NCBI GenBank assembly: GCA_035048485.1 | Contig: CM068587.1 | Span: 24,653,034 to 24,717,033 of the forward strand | Length of the DNA stretch: 64,000 nt | Origin: Pteria penguin | Taxonomy: Eukaryota > Mollusca > Bivalvia > Pterioida > Pteriidae | Direction of reading: 5' to 3' | Part shown: positions 35,540 through 46,465 of the stretch, piece by piece | Layout of the letters: each line of letters begins with the position of its first letter | Numbering within the stretch: the stretch's first letter is position 1 | The notes under the pieces: model-generated | Told to the model about the DNA's origin: nothing | What the model saw: only the letters and a program-made list of their open reading frames with translations | Database searches by the model: none | Translations under genes and position numbers: made by a program

Positions 35540-35915
35540 GAGCAGTCCTAACAGGACAAATACCCCCTGCGGCAACAAAGTAGAAACATGCAATGATTCA
35601 TCCCAATATGCATCACTGGTATAAGTGTAATGGATGTCCCACTTACAAGCACATTTTAAGGTATAAGCAAAAAAATAGCCCGGACAAGATTTTCACAATA
35701 GAGTGAATAATGACCTTGACCTTTGACCCACGACCTTGGTTCAGGATCATGACACACCGGCATCTCCAAAGGAACAAATGTACCAAGTATGATCATCATA
35801 TGATGAAGAATAAAAAAGTTATGCCCCGGACAAAGGTTGATGGACGGACAGACAGGGTGATTCCTATATACTCCCCCAAACTTTGTTTGCGGGGGGTATA
35901 ATAATTCTTAAATTT
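35540..35915. repeat. Dispersed-repeat fragment with TGACCTTGACC motifs
   Basis: It has the AATGACCTTGACCTTTGACC start, AAGTTATGCCCCGGAC, a GACGGACAGACAG run and a GGGGGGTATAAT end, the layout seen in other such blocks here. Confidence 0.5.
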
Positions 35916-36594
35916 TCACCTCGTTAACATTACAGTAATTTGTTGTTTCCACACTCAAACTGGCCAATGAACCAAACTATGGCCATGGATCGTATTGGAT
36001 CGTATCACCTTTATGCCAGAAAAAAAAACAGAAGTCCTAATGGGACCGATTTACCCCTACCCTGATAAGTAAAATCCATTATATGTCAAATGAAACATCT
36101 GTTTTACTAGTTTTAAGGTCAAATTTTAAAATTTTGTTATAAGCACACTGACATTGACCTTGGAAATACAGTAATGGGTAGAGATCATTGCATACCTTAG
36201 ATGTTGTGGATCACAATTGTGTGAAGCATGTGTAACTTAGTGCTTCGTTTTTACAGACCAAGCAATTTGTCATGTGCTCAGTGTGCTGGATGCTGGATAG
36301 ATTCTTTGTTATATCATTTCTTAAGCTGCTGCAAGGATTTTAATTGGAGAGGACAGTTTTGTACAGTATTACTACCTTTATTGGTAGATAATACCCTTGA
36401 ATCGAATAAGGACCAGAAAAAGGAGTGAATTAGCTACATTTATACAGAAATCACCATTTAGTACCAGTAATTGTTTGCACTGGTAAAAAAAAGTACAGTT
36501 ACATATTATGTACAAATAAAACAACTGTGTTAATGCACTAATAAACTCGCAAAGAAATTATAAACTATGCATATGGAGTATTTTGGACACAGAT
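35916..36594. other. Convergent 3' region between PPM1 and DTD2
   Basis: It includes the likely DTD2 3' UTR on the minus strand. A 66-codon plus-strand frame (36228-36428) is not recognisable. Confidence 0.35.
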
Positions 36595-36923
36595 CTATGT
36601 AAACTCTAAGAGATGAGTGTATGGTCCATTAGTATCTGTTCTAAACACTTGTACATTCCCATATGTTCCTGATTTTACAGTCTTGCTTTGTTCACAACAT
36701 TTCTCATTTTTCTTAACAGTTTCTGAGCATTGCTGAACAAATTTTGTATACAGTTCTAAACCCTCCTCTTTGTTAATATTTTTATGATACTGCATGACCT
36801 TGCCCTTGAGACTGCCTCCAAGTGTTGCTTGTGGAATGATAAGCACATCTCCTGGCAAGTCCAATACTGAGACTAGCTTCCCATCTTCTGAGGTACTCAG
36901 TTTAGTATTCAGAGACGATTTCA
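36595..36923 (-). CDS. DTD2: DTD2 exon 3 and stop
   Basis: Acceptor AATTTCAG ending at 36924; stop TAG at 36597-36595. It holds the catalytic core: [23 protein letters not shown], the GTYGNVQV strand and [11 protein letters not shown] possible minus-strand AATAAA poly(A) signal lies at 36382-36377, about 210 bases past the stop. Confidence 0.93.
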
Positions 36924-37614
36924 CTGAAATTGATTAAAACCATTTCAAAGTCTAAAGTTGATACACTTGGACATGTAATTTCATCATGGCTTTACAATTA
37001 AAATACTGTTTTATGAATACATCTGTATCTATTTTATATTTCTATATCTACATCCATAATGGCAAACTTGCATATAAAAATCATGCATTAGCCAAAAGAT
37101 GATAATATACTGTCACTTAGCAAAATTTGTGCACCAGAGTTTACAACATTTAATTTTTGGATAAACAAGCAAATTTTGAGAATTGTGGTCCCTTTCGGGG
37201 GTTCTAACAGTAAGGGTGCAGTGATCTGTGACATATTGTCATGGTTGTGCATGTCTACATGTATCTGCAGTGCCATTAGGGACACACAAGCCAAATATGA
37301 AGGTCCCACATCTTACGGTTAAAAAAGTTATATTGAAGTTGGTCAAAGGTCACAGTCAAGGTCACATGATAAAAAATTTTCGTACCAACGGAAAGGTATT
37401 GCAGTTAGGGACACACATGCCAAATATAAATGCCCTACGTCTTGCAGTTAAAAAGTTATGACCAAGGTTAAAGTTTCTGTGGCAGATGGAGGGACAGACA
37501 GACAAATAAGATTTAATGTCCCCACGCTTTTGTGAAAAGTGGGGGACAAAAAAAATTGATACATTCAATTTACTTTTGCTTGCAACGCATTTGACACCAA
37601 AAGTGACAACAAAG

Positions 37615-37668
<54 letters not shown>

Positions 37669-37692
37669 TCGTTTATATATACATGTATATAT

Positions 37693-37743
<51 letters not shown>

Positions 37744-40300
37744 TGATTTATTTTTGTCATCAAGTTTATTTTCCATTCTGACATTATTTCCATCTGATTG
37801 GATCCAAAGAGCTGGTAGTTTGAATATAACTATATCATTATGAGCTTTCAAAACTGAACACTTGTTAGGAAAATTCTTAGATTAAAATTTATGCGTGTGA
37901 CAAACCTCTGATTTTGTCATGGAGAAATTCGTAATCAACATTTTACATATCTTAATTTCATTCTGGAGAAGTTCGGCATTTTGGATAATAAACATCAGAA
38001 CATGTATACGTTATAATTCTGTGCATCAGGTGCACATTTCAACAACTTGTGTCTCTTCAGTAATGCTAATGGCTGAATACATATAATTGGAATTCTAATT
38101 ATAAATAAATATTGGAAAAGCAGAGTTAAAAACCAAAGTGGATGAAATACCTTGATGAAGGAAACCATGACAATGACAAACCTCTCAATGTATTCTACAA
38201 CAAGGTTGAGGACTACTCTAGCTGTGGTCTAAACTCAATGACAGGTCAAAAATCCAAAAAATCAAGCACTGATGCCCACAACTATATTTACAGTCACACA
38301 TATCAATAACTATAGCTATCACATATATAGTGTCATGCAAAACTTACCCATCTTCTCTACAACATCCTGAGTTGCTTCTTTCATGAAACATACATAAACT
38401 ATCAGACCTCTTCCAATCTAAGTAAAAAGGAATGGTAAATATGGTGAGAAAGATGACAAATGAAGGAGAATTTGTTCCAGACTGCACTAAAAGCTAGGCC
38501 CTTTTGTCAGTCAGTTTTGCATGCATAATTCAAGCCAAATTTAAATGGGAGGGGGGGGGGGAGGAAGGTTACCTTCCATAGTACCTGACAATTTTACAAC
38601 CAAAAGTGATACTACTATATTACTAGACAATTAAAGGTTATTCATACATAACTATTTCTGGGAGATACTTGAAATACCATTACTTATATATACTTTAAAA
38701 CTTATAGTACTTGAATCTTCTTTAATTGTATAGCAATATTAATCATATACATGTACAAACAATATAGCAATACATGGACAAACTCTGAGTGTGATTTGAG
38801 GAATCTTTATTTGAGACAGTTCATTTGATCTTATACATTTTACTAGCTGCTGTAACAAAAAGAGATGTGAAGACAATACAATCCATGTGCATGTACATTG
38901 CTTAATGTAAAACAATATGTTTAGTAAATGAAATGTAAATAAAAGGATTCCTAAATACTAAATGACAATATTGTTGAAGACAGCTAGTCACTGGTCTGCT
39001 GAGGGGAAAAACCTATGCATGGTTAGACATTAAATCAAACCTAGAAACCTCTGCCTACTATGCAAATGTTCTACCAACTGAACTACCTAAGCAGACATAC
39101 CATCCTAATATGCCACAATATGTATACACCTGAGTCTAGTTTGACCAGTCAGTCCCCTATGTAATGTATTTTGTATGTTACTTAAAGTCAAATAAAAAAT
39201 TTGTCTCCTAGGAGCATTTAACTAAGACAACTGGACTAACCCAAGTTACAACATATAATTGATTTAGCCAGACATGATTAGATGTTTGTTTATTAAATGT
39301 GATAGCAATTTATGTTGTGCCAAGATTCTTGTACTAAAGGAATCTTCCATACATGCTAACATCTACCACAACACAGCTACAGGTCCTCCGATCGCTTAGA
39401 TATGTCTCTTCTCTATGTCATCCTAAGATAGAGAAGAGACATTTCCAGGTAATCGGAGGGCCTGTGATCACAGCTGGGACCTCCATGTTTAATGTTTGAT
39501 ATCTGACCACTAGTATGACCAAACAGTCACAAGTCACATATGAATTTGGGACTTTCAACTCCCATGCCAAGCACACTACTGACAGTATTGCATTCTGCTG
39601 TTTCTAATTCGATTGAGGGATCATCAGACTTGACTAAACGAAGCCCAACTACACTGCTTCATTCATGACATCTAGTGACATTGCAATTAATTCAGTTTCG
39701 CGATAATTTGTTTATGACATCATATATCAGTATGCCAACAAGTTCAATGTCAGACATAATTGGCTTTCATGAGTAAACATAAGTTGTATACAATATTTAT
39801 CAGTTAATATTAGTTAAATCTGTGCACATGTGTTAATGTATCATCATAGTCAAATCCTAACATTTATATGGAGATGTTCTTACTGTCTGTTTGTAGCAAT
39901 ACCATTTAAAACACTGGAGATGCATATGCTTACTGAAACACTAAAGAGTAAAGTTGTAAAGGCAACAATATATATAGCAGGGGATCAAGTCTGTGTATAG
40001 TGTAAAATGTTAGCCTACGTATGAGATTAATGCTTGGGTCTGACATTTAGGACTAGTCTGTATAGCCATTATCTGATTATTGGCTGTATTAACCGAGTCT
40101 GTATAAACACTGATAAACAGGCCATATGACCACGTGGCAAAAGGATCAGCAGGAACATTAATTATGATATAAATCAATGATACCTCTACATACTGTGCCT
40201 CTTGATCGTCAAATGCAGGCTGCACCATCAGTCTACTGGACAAACATTGCTGAAGTATTATCCTTGCCTTGACGCTAGATGACGACACTCCAGTGGCCAT
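36595..40300 (-). CDS. DTD2: D-aminoacyl-tRNA deacylase 2 (animal-specific tRNA deacylase, ATD), complete gene, 3 coding exons
   Basis: Exons 40300-40184, 38417-38348 and 36923-36595 join in frame to 171 aa (human about 168). In animals DTD2 hydrolyses mis-charged aminoacyl-tRNAs, including L-Ala on tRNA-Thr and aldehyde-modified D-aminoacyl-tRNAs, in the cytosol. Visible marks: N-terminal [27 protein letters not shown] at the strand that leads to the active site; [17 protein letters not shown], with PQATL in place of the SQxTL of DTD1; [10 protein letters not shown]; and C-terminal [11 protein letters not shown], the Gly-Pro motif that in ATD is in the trans form. The PQATL motif favours DTD2 over DTD1. 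It converges with PPM1 and lies downstream of the end of PPP5C on the same strand, too far (9 kb) for a shared promoter. Confidence 0.93.
37240..37550. repeat. Two-unit repeat in DTD2 intron 2
   Basis: CAGTKAGGGACACACANGCC-like units occur near 37268 and 37402, each followed by CCAAATAT and a GTTAAAAAGTTAT motif, with AGGTCACAG between. The right end has GACAGACAGACAAATAAG and a GGGGGAC end. Confidence 0.55.
37614..37740. repeat. (AT)n microsatellite, interrupted
   Basis: Two long AT runs separated by a short TATACATGTATA-type spacer around 37680-37700. In DTD2 intron 2. Confidence 0.9.
38348..38417 (-). CDS. DTD2: DTD2 exon 2
   Basis: Acceptor TTACTTAG, donor ATGG|GTAAGT. The 70-nt exon encodes [20 protein letters not shown] then EKM, aligning with RGLVIYVCFFKGAD of human DTD2. 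It ends in phase 1. Confidence 0.92.
38990..39100 (-). mobile_element. tRNA-like SINE head fragment
   Basis: On the minus strand, TAGTTCAGTTGGTAGAAC resembles an A box and GGTTTGATTT a decayed B box. No tail was identified. In DTD2 intron 1. Confidence 0.45.
39378..39465. repeat. Short inverted repeat
   Basis: ACAGGTCCTCCGAT at 39380 and ATCGGAGGGCCTGT at about 39449 face each other, with GTCTCTTCTCTAT and its complement nearer the centre. Confidence 0.6.
40184..40300 (-). CDS. DTD2: DTD2 exon 1
   Basis: ATG at 40300; donor GAG|GTATCA at 40183. It encodes 39 residues, [13 protein letters not shown] then [16 protein letters not shown] and the Gln/Glu-rich QEAQYVE, matching the family N-terminus. 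Phase 0. Confidence 0.9.
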
Positions 40301-40389
40301 CGCAAAAACGAAAGAGAAAGTAGAGTTACCGGAATTTACAGAAAAGTTACATTGCGTTATGTTGGTAAATAGTCCGACATGACAACTCT

Positions 40390-40610
40390 AACGAAGGGGC
40401 ATTTTTTAATCAGATTTTTCGGACTAGTTGGTACAGGGTGGTTGGCAACATGTATACCATGTCGTTAATATGCCCTATGAAGGGCATTTGTCGTTATTCC
40501 TTAGGCTAGGGCATAACGACAATTAAATGATAAAAATGCCCTTCGTCAGATTTGTCGGACTAGTTGGCAAAGGGTGGTTAGCAACTTTTATATACCACGT
40601 TCGGCGTCTC
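40390..40610. repeat. Duplicated segment upstream of DTD2, about 137 bp apart
   Basis: CGGACTAGTTGGTACAGGG at about 40420 recurs as CGGACTAGTTGGCAAAGGG at about 40558, each followed by TGGTTRGCAAC. Several GGGCAT and ATGCCC motifs face one another between them. It lies 90-310 bases upstream of the DTD2 ATG, in the likely promoter. Confidence 0.65.
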
Positions 40611-40977
40611 CAAAGCCACCATTTACACATTACAGCCAAGACTGCAAATAAAAATACAAAAGTAACTTTGCTATAAAGGAGTGCATTACATGGAATCCAA
40701 TATAATTTGTTGATCGATATGTTACTGATCTATTTATAGATACAGATGCTTTATTTCCATATACTGGGGGATGAACTTGGCTATGTGGAATATTTTTTCC
40801 CGGTTAGGATAAAAATAATCCATAATTTACCCGAGAAGGAAAAAATGTCAGATTTTATGAAAAAAAAAGATATAAGATAGACTAGACTAATTCTTTTCGC
40901 CGATCAATTCGAACACTTCATTTCAAATCGACTTCATGTATGTAAAACCATTCGACATAAAATTCACAACAACATCG

Positions 40978-41025
40978 ATTGATTGATTGATTGATTTTTG
41001 TTTTACGTCACACCACGAATATTCA
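40978..41025 (-). mobile_element. SINE family 1 tail fragment
   Basis: It matches the tail (GATTGATTTTTGTTTTACGT then CACACCACGAATATT). CAACAACATCGA flanks it on both sides, so a very short 5'-truncated copy inserted here. Confidence 0.65.
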
Positions 41026-41312
41026 ACAACATCGAAAGCGTCGAGGTGAGTATACTTTTTTCTTATTCATGACCGCATCACCTAGACAAAATTCAATTAT
41101 GAAAACGTCTTATAAATTAAAGCTCATTTTTTCATACATAAGTCAGAGGTAAATTTATTATTAAATAAGACACATGTTGCCAGGTTTAAAATTTAATAAG
41201 AATATTTGACAGAATTTGCATTATCGTATCATCAGATTAGCATGCTGTTATTTAAAGCTTTTATCAAAATTCGGAAATATCAATTACTTTGAACAAAATT
41301 ATGTCAGAAACT

Positions 41313-41314
<2 letters not shown>

Positions 41315-41362
<48 letters not shown>
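41315..41362. repeat. (AAT)n microsatellite
   Basis: About 16 AAT units just inside the left arm of the 5.17-kb structure. Confidence 0.9.
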
Positions 41363-41365
<3 letters not shown>

Positions 41366-41519
41366 CAAAAAAACAAAACCAAAGCAAAACAGGTAGGTAT
41401 TTTTATGAGACAAAATTTGCGTGTTCGGGATATTTTCCATTCATTTACAGATGCCAAAAAAAAAAAGAAAGAAAAAAAAACGAAAGTCCGTCAATGACTG
41501 CTCGGTAAAAATACTGAAA

Positions 41520-43420
41520 ATTAACACCAGATCAAGAAACTCTCCAATTTGACTGGAATCAAGATATCAACGAAGTATTGGGAACAGATTATCAATTAAG
41601 AAAACCATCCACTATACGAAACCATACACCATTGCAACGAACGCCTAAATAAGGAATATTCCTGGTATAATTTTATTGCTGGATTTTGAAAAAGCATATG
41701 ACTCAATATCTTGGAAGTATTTAAATGAAGTTTTTTAAGTTCTTTACTTTTTGGACAAAATATATGATTTGATGGATAAATATCTTTTGTAATGATTTAT
41801 AGTTATGTGTCTCACAAAATGGCTTTCACTTTTCGTTCTTTGGAATAGAGCGTAGCTACAGGCAGGGGGTTCCAGTTTCTTCTTATATATATTTTTATAT
41901 ATTGTTTGTAGAAATTATGGCCATTATTTTGTTTAAAAAACAAAAATATAAAAGGAATAGATATTTATAGCCATAGTTATAAAGTACTACAATATGCTGA
42001 TGATACAGCCTTATTATTAGATGGATCTGAAAATTCATCCAATAATGCACTATCCCTTATAGATCAATTTGCAAAATGTTCTGGGTCCGGCGCCATAAAC
42101 TGAGAATATACTTAAGTCAAAAATTCATATTCTTCTGTTCATTAATGAATTAATACCTGGGATTTGGATTTTATTTAGTTTTATTCTACTGATAAATAGA
42201 ATTTAACCATTCTGCATTAGAATTTATTTGAACGTTTGATAATGGAATAAATTAAAATGAAATTTTTGACTTAAGTATATTCTCAGTTTATGGCGCCGGA
42301 CCCTGGTCTGAATCCGGATTGCAGTAAAACTATGTGTATCAAGATTGGCTCTTTTTAAACAATTCGGACATGTTACTATGTAAAGAATATAATTTAACCT
42401 GGTCTCAAGAACCTATTAGATTTTTAGGAATTGTATTCTCAGTAAATTTATCAAATATGGATACCTTAAACTTTACTCCAAAAAATAGATCGAAAAGATC
42501 AAGAACTTGATTAAATCATGGTCCGGAAGGTTACTTAGTACAAATGGTAGGGTCACTGTGGCTGAGACTATATTGTTACCAAAATTAACATATTTACTAA
42601 TTGCACTTCCAAATCCATGTGAGAATGTCATCAGAGGTTTAGAAAAGATTCTCTTTAGACATATTTGGAACCAAAAACATGAAAGAGAAGCGAGGAAGAA
42701 CTTAATACAGGATTACAAATATGAAGGATTGTGTATGATATGAGGGATTGTGTATGATATGCATCAGAACTTTCATAAAGGGACTCAAAATTACATGGAT
42801 TGGAAGATTAGTAAATGGCGATGAACATATATATCATGGTGCAAGCCCTTAAATGACACCCTTCCCAAACATTTTCAATCCTTCATAATTCTTGGTAATG
42901 AATATATGAAAGTTTTGGCAAAGAGGATTACCAACGCTTTTTGGTAGGATGTATTTCCCTCTTACTATGATTTAATTTTATTGACTGTGATCTATGTCAT
43001 CACCAACCATTGTGGTACAACAGTATGATGCCAATAAATGGGAAGGTTGTTTGTTATAGTGATTGGATTAAAAAAAAGAAGGTATTTTTGTGTGTATAAT
43101 CTACTTAGTGAAGATGGCAATATATTAAGCTATGAATCATTTTGTAATAGATTCAACTTCTCGTCACCTTTTACATTATACTATGGTATATCTACGGTAT
43201 ATATGTACTGCGGAAAAAGAATTTAATCTAAATTTTGACAATTACCTTCAGAATCAGCCATTTTTTCCACATCATGTTCAAATCTGTTTGAAAAGCAAAA
43301 TCGGATGTAGAGATTTTCATAACAAATTTATTGTAAATAAATATAATATATCAAAAAGTGAGATTGAGTGGGAAACAGAATCACAGTTTGTTAGCGATGA
43401 AAACGAATGGTAAGATATAA
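41520..43420 (+). pseudogene. L1-like non-LTR retrotransposon relic
   Basis: Translations in changing frames give LLLDFEKAYDSISWKYLNE, YRQGVPVSSYIYFYILFVE, VLQYADDTALLLDG, LIDQFAKCS then GLNPDCSKTMCIKIG, and further down GRVTVAETILLPKLTYLLIA and RHIWNQKHEREARKNL. The order and motifs match L1/Tx1-type reverse transcriptases. It has many stops and frame changes, and a MITE at 42083-42303 splits it. It is a different family from the element at 5480-8057. Confidence 0.75.
42083..42303. mobile_element. 221-bp palindromic MITE (family C), copy 2, inside the L1-like relic
   Basis: The same ends and length as 17184-17404. The L1 frame reads GCAAAATGTTCT before it and GGTCTGAATCCG after it, so the codons resume after removal of the element and one extra base. 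It is clearly younger than the L1 copy. Confidence 0.85.
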
Positions 43421-43904
43421 ATATGGTAATACATAAGGATACAAACGACTGCAGATTAAAATGGTTTCAATATAGACAGGGAACAAATTCTCTATCTGTG
43501 TTCGTTCTGTCAAACTTTACCTGAAAAAATCCCCACTTAATCTTGTCATGACTCACAACTTATATGGATTGAGTTAAACAGTTGGTTACAGGATATAATA
43601 GGTGTGGAATTGTTAAAACAAGAGTATCAGTAAAACCGATGGGTGCTCCCGAATGGCAGTTATAATGCAGGAAATTGATGACTCATTTCATATAAAAAAA
43701 ATCAGTAAAACTGATGGATGCTCCAAGAAGCAGAGCAATAATGAAGGAAATGAATGACTCAATATGTAGGAAATCATAGTTTTAAGTGATGACGATTTCA
43801 AATCTCAATGCATCATATGGATATCCATATAGAACAACATGTGATCACAGCATCTTAAACTAAAATAAGTAAGTTTGGCCTTAATTAGTTATTTTAAAAA
43901 TAAA

Positions 43905-44935
43905 ACTTTTTATCGCGACCTTGACCTGTCAGAAATGACCTTGAGTTACCTTTGTCCAAAAGTCCTTAACCTAAAAAACATTTTTGGTGAAGTATGATCA
44001 AATTCTGATGAAAAATGTAGGAGATATAAGTACTTCATGGTACTTTAAGTCATAATTATTAAGTGACCTTGACCTTTCAGAAATGACCTTGAGTGACCTC
44101 TGTCCAAAAGCCCTTAACCTAAATAACATTTTGGTGAAGTATGATCACATTCTGAGGAAAGGTGTAGGAGAAATTAGTACTTCATGATACTTTAAGTCAT
44201 AGTTAATAATGTGACCCTGACCTGTCAGAAATGACATTGAATGACCTTTGTCCAAAAGCCCTTAACCTAAATAACATTTTTGGTGAAGTATGATCAAATT
44301 CTGATGAAAGATGTAGGAGATATAAGTACTTCATGGAACTTTAAGTCATAGGTATTAAGTGATCTTGACCTTTCAGAAATGACCTTGAGTGACCTATGTC
44401 CAAAAGCCCTTAACCTAAATAACATTTTGGTGAAGTATGATCACATTCTGAGGAAAGGTGTAGGAGAAATAAGTACTTCATGATACTTTAAGTCATAGTT
44501 AATAATGTGACCCTGACCTGTCAGAAATTACCTTGAATGACCTTTGTCCAAAAGCCATCAACCTAAATATATTTTGGTAAAGTATGATCAAATTCTGATG
44601 AAAGGTGTAGGAAATATATGTCATTCATGGTATTTTAAGTCATAGTTAATAAGTAACCTTGACCTTTCAGAAATGACCTTGAGTGACCCTTGTCCAGAAG
44701 TCCTTAACGTAAATGATATTTTGAGTGAAGTTTGATCAAATTATGATGAAAAGAGTAGGAGATATAAGTACCAGTACTTCATGGTACTTTAAGTCATAGT
44801 TTATAAGTGACCCAGACCTGTCAGAAATGACCTTGAATGACCTGTGTTCAACAGCCCTTAACCTAAATAACATTTTTGGTGAAGTATGATCAAATTCTGA
44901 TGAAAGATGTAGGAGATACATTTATGTTTATATGT
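43905..44935. repeat. Tandem array of seven 148-bp units with a 296-bp alternating pattern
   Basis: AGAAATGACC-type anchors lie at 43931, 44079, 44227, 44375, 44523, 44669 and 44823. Units alternate between a GACCTTTCAG type and a GACCTGTCAG type, so the higher-order period is about 296 bp. All carry AAAAGCCCTTAACCTAAAT and AAGTATGATCA motifs. Another spaced repeat, AAAACYGATGGRTGCTCC, lies just left (about 43620-43770). Confidence 0.85.
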
Positions 44936-45384
44936 AAATTGAAAAAAAAAGCCTACGAGATTTCTTAAAAGAAACCTTTAGCAGGACAAGAACATTTCTT
45001 TATCAAACAGCTCATTTTAGCAGATAAATTACACGTTGAACGTATATTTATGTCCCATCCAGTTTATTAAAATTTCAACAGTGCAAATAATACAAATAAT
45101 GCATGTCCATGACCTGTATAGCTTTAGACGAACAAAATAATTATATTAGTTTTAACCTACCGGGCTGTGGTCTTCTGAAAGCGAGCTAAGGCCCCTGTTC
45201 CATCAAAATTCCGACCAACAGTCAGAGAAGACAAGGCCCAGGACCTTATATCTTCTGAGGATGGTTTAAACAAGGCCCATCATCGAGTCCCCACCGTCCT
45301 GTTACTCAGAGTGCAACGCTCCAGAAAAGGTTTGTAAAGGACTGTAGATGGGGTCCAGTACAAGACTGATCGTCTCAGCGATGA
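44936..45384. other. Interior of the 5.17-kb structure, right part
   Basis: No recognisable gene; a 68-codon minus-strand frame (45280-45486) overlaps the arm and has no known motif. Confidence 0.3.
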
Positions 45385-45942
45385 TCTTACACATAATGTT
45401 GAAAAGTAATATTTCCAAATTTTGATAAAAGCTCTAAATAAGATCTCGATAATCTGATGATATACCGGTAATGCATATTCTGTCAAATATTCTTATTCAG
45501 CTTTAAGCCTGGCAACATGTCTTATTTTATAATAAAATTACCTCTGGCTTATGTATGGAAAGGTGCTTCATAATATGCAATTTTCAAGAGGCGTTTTCAT
45601 ATTAGAGTTGTTGTATAGGTGATGCGGTCGTAAATAAGATAAAAAGTATACTCACCTTGTCGCTTTCGATATTGTCGTGAATTTTATGACGAACATTCGA
45701 TATTGTTGTGAATTTTATGTCGAACACCACGGTCGAGTGGTTTTACATACCGTGAAGTCGACTTGAAATGAAGTGTTCGGATTGATCGGTGAAAAGGATG
45801 AGCATATTTGGTCTAAATCGTAATTAAGGATTTATATTCATAAAATCAGATAAAAAATTTTATCCTTCCCGGGAAAATTATGGATTATTGTTATTCAAAC
45901 CGGGAAAAGTACTCCACCTCGGTCCATCCCTCGTAATATATA

Positions 45943-46400
45943 ATTAAAAGGTTAAAATCCTTGATCTTCACTCTAAGCTGAAGTGGGTCAATGGTGTTTT
46001 GCCCATTGCTGTCCGGTGGTCCTCCAAGGCACATGCTGGTGTCATTGCTGATGGAAGTCTGTTCCAATCCCTGATGACAAGTGGGAAGAAGGAGAACCGG
46101 TACACATCTCCTTTTGTTGTTGGAATGCGGAAGGTATGTCCCCTTGTCCTGGTGTTTGTCTGGATAAGTATTGCCCTGCTGGTATGACCACTACGCTGTA
46201 CTGGGTTTTGATTAGCAACAAACGGCAGATCTTTACTCTTCTGATCTGTAGTGGTTTCAATCTCGAGGAGTTGACCATGTTGGTAACACGGCTTGCTTTT
46301 CTGTCCCAGTAGTTCCTTGTAGCGAATCGTGCCGCTCTACGCTACGCTGGACTTTATCTGGTTGATCTGCCTGCTGGTGTGAGGGTCCCATATGGAGGTT
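45943..46400 (-). mobile_element. 3' fragment of the 5.5-kb retrotransposon family
   Basis: In reverse it matches about 7500-7945, including GGTCCCATATGGAGG, ATGGAAGTCTGTTCCAATCC and the 3' end AAGCTGAAGTGGG. It begins within 10 bases of the right end of the 5.17-kb structure. Frame-broken. Confidence 0.8.
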
Positions 46401-46465
46401 ATACGAGTATATATCTAAAGTGAGATTATCACAAAAATAAGGTTAAGTGAAATATAAGTGATCGG
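46401..46465. repeat. Inverted partner of 50588-50655
   Basis: AAAGTGAGATTATCACAAAA here is mirrored at 50588-50655, with about 60 bp of near-identity. The two lie 4.1 kb apart on either side of the PPP5C 3' end. Confidence 0.65.

Larger units (their letters stand above)
40764..45933. mobile_element. 5.17-kb TA-flanked structure with ~540-bp terminal inverted repeats
   Basis: The left arm is 40764-41305 and the right arm about 45385-45933. Matching motifs include TTTTTCCCGG near the ends, GTGTTCG/CGAACAC and AATATTTGACAGAAT. TA lies outside both ends (40762-40763 and 45934-45935). It encloses an L1-like relic, a 221-bp MITE and a 148-bp tandem array. A SINE tail fragment interrupts the left arm. 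Either one nested transposon or two opposed copies of a shorter element. Confidence 0.6.

Noticed and set aside
36228..36428. 66-codon plus-strand frame with Cys-rich start
   Set aside because: A TTTTTACAG acceptor-like site precedes it, but no family is recognised and it lies where the DTD2 3' UTR should be; not enough to call an exon.
43038..43413. Independent small genes downstream of the L1-like RT
   Set aside because: Order and content fit the C-terminal part of the L1-like relic in changing frames.
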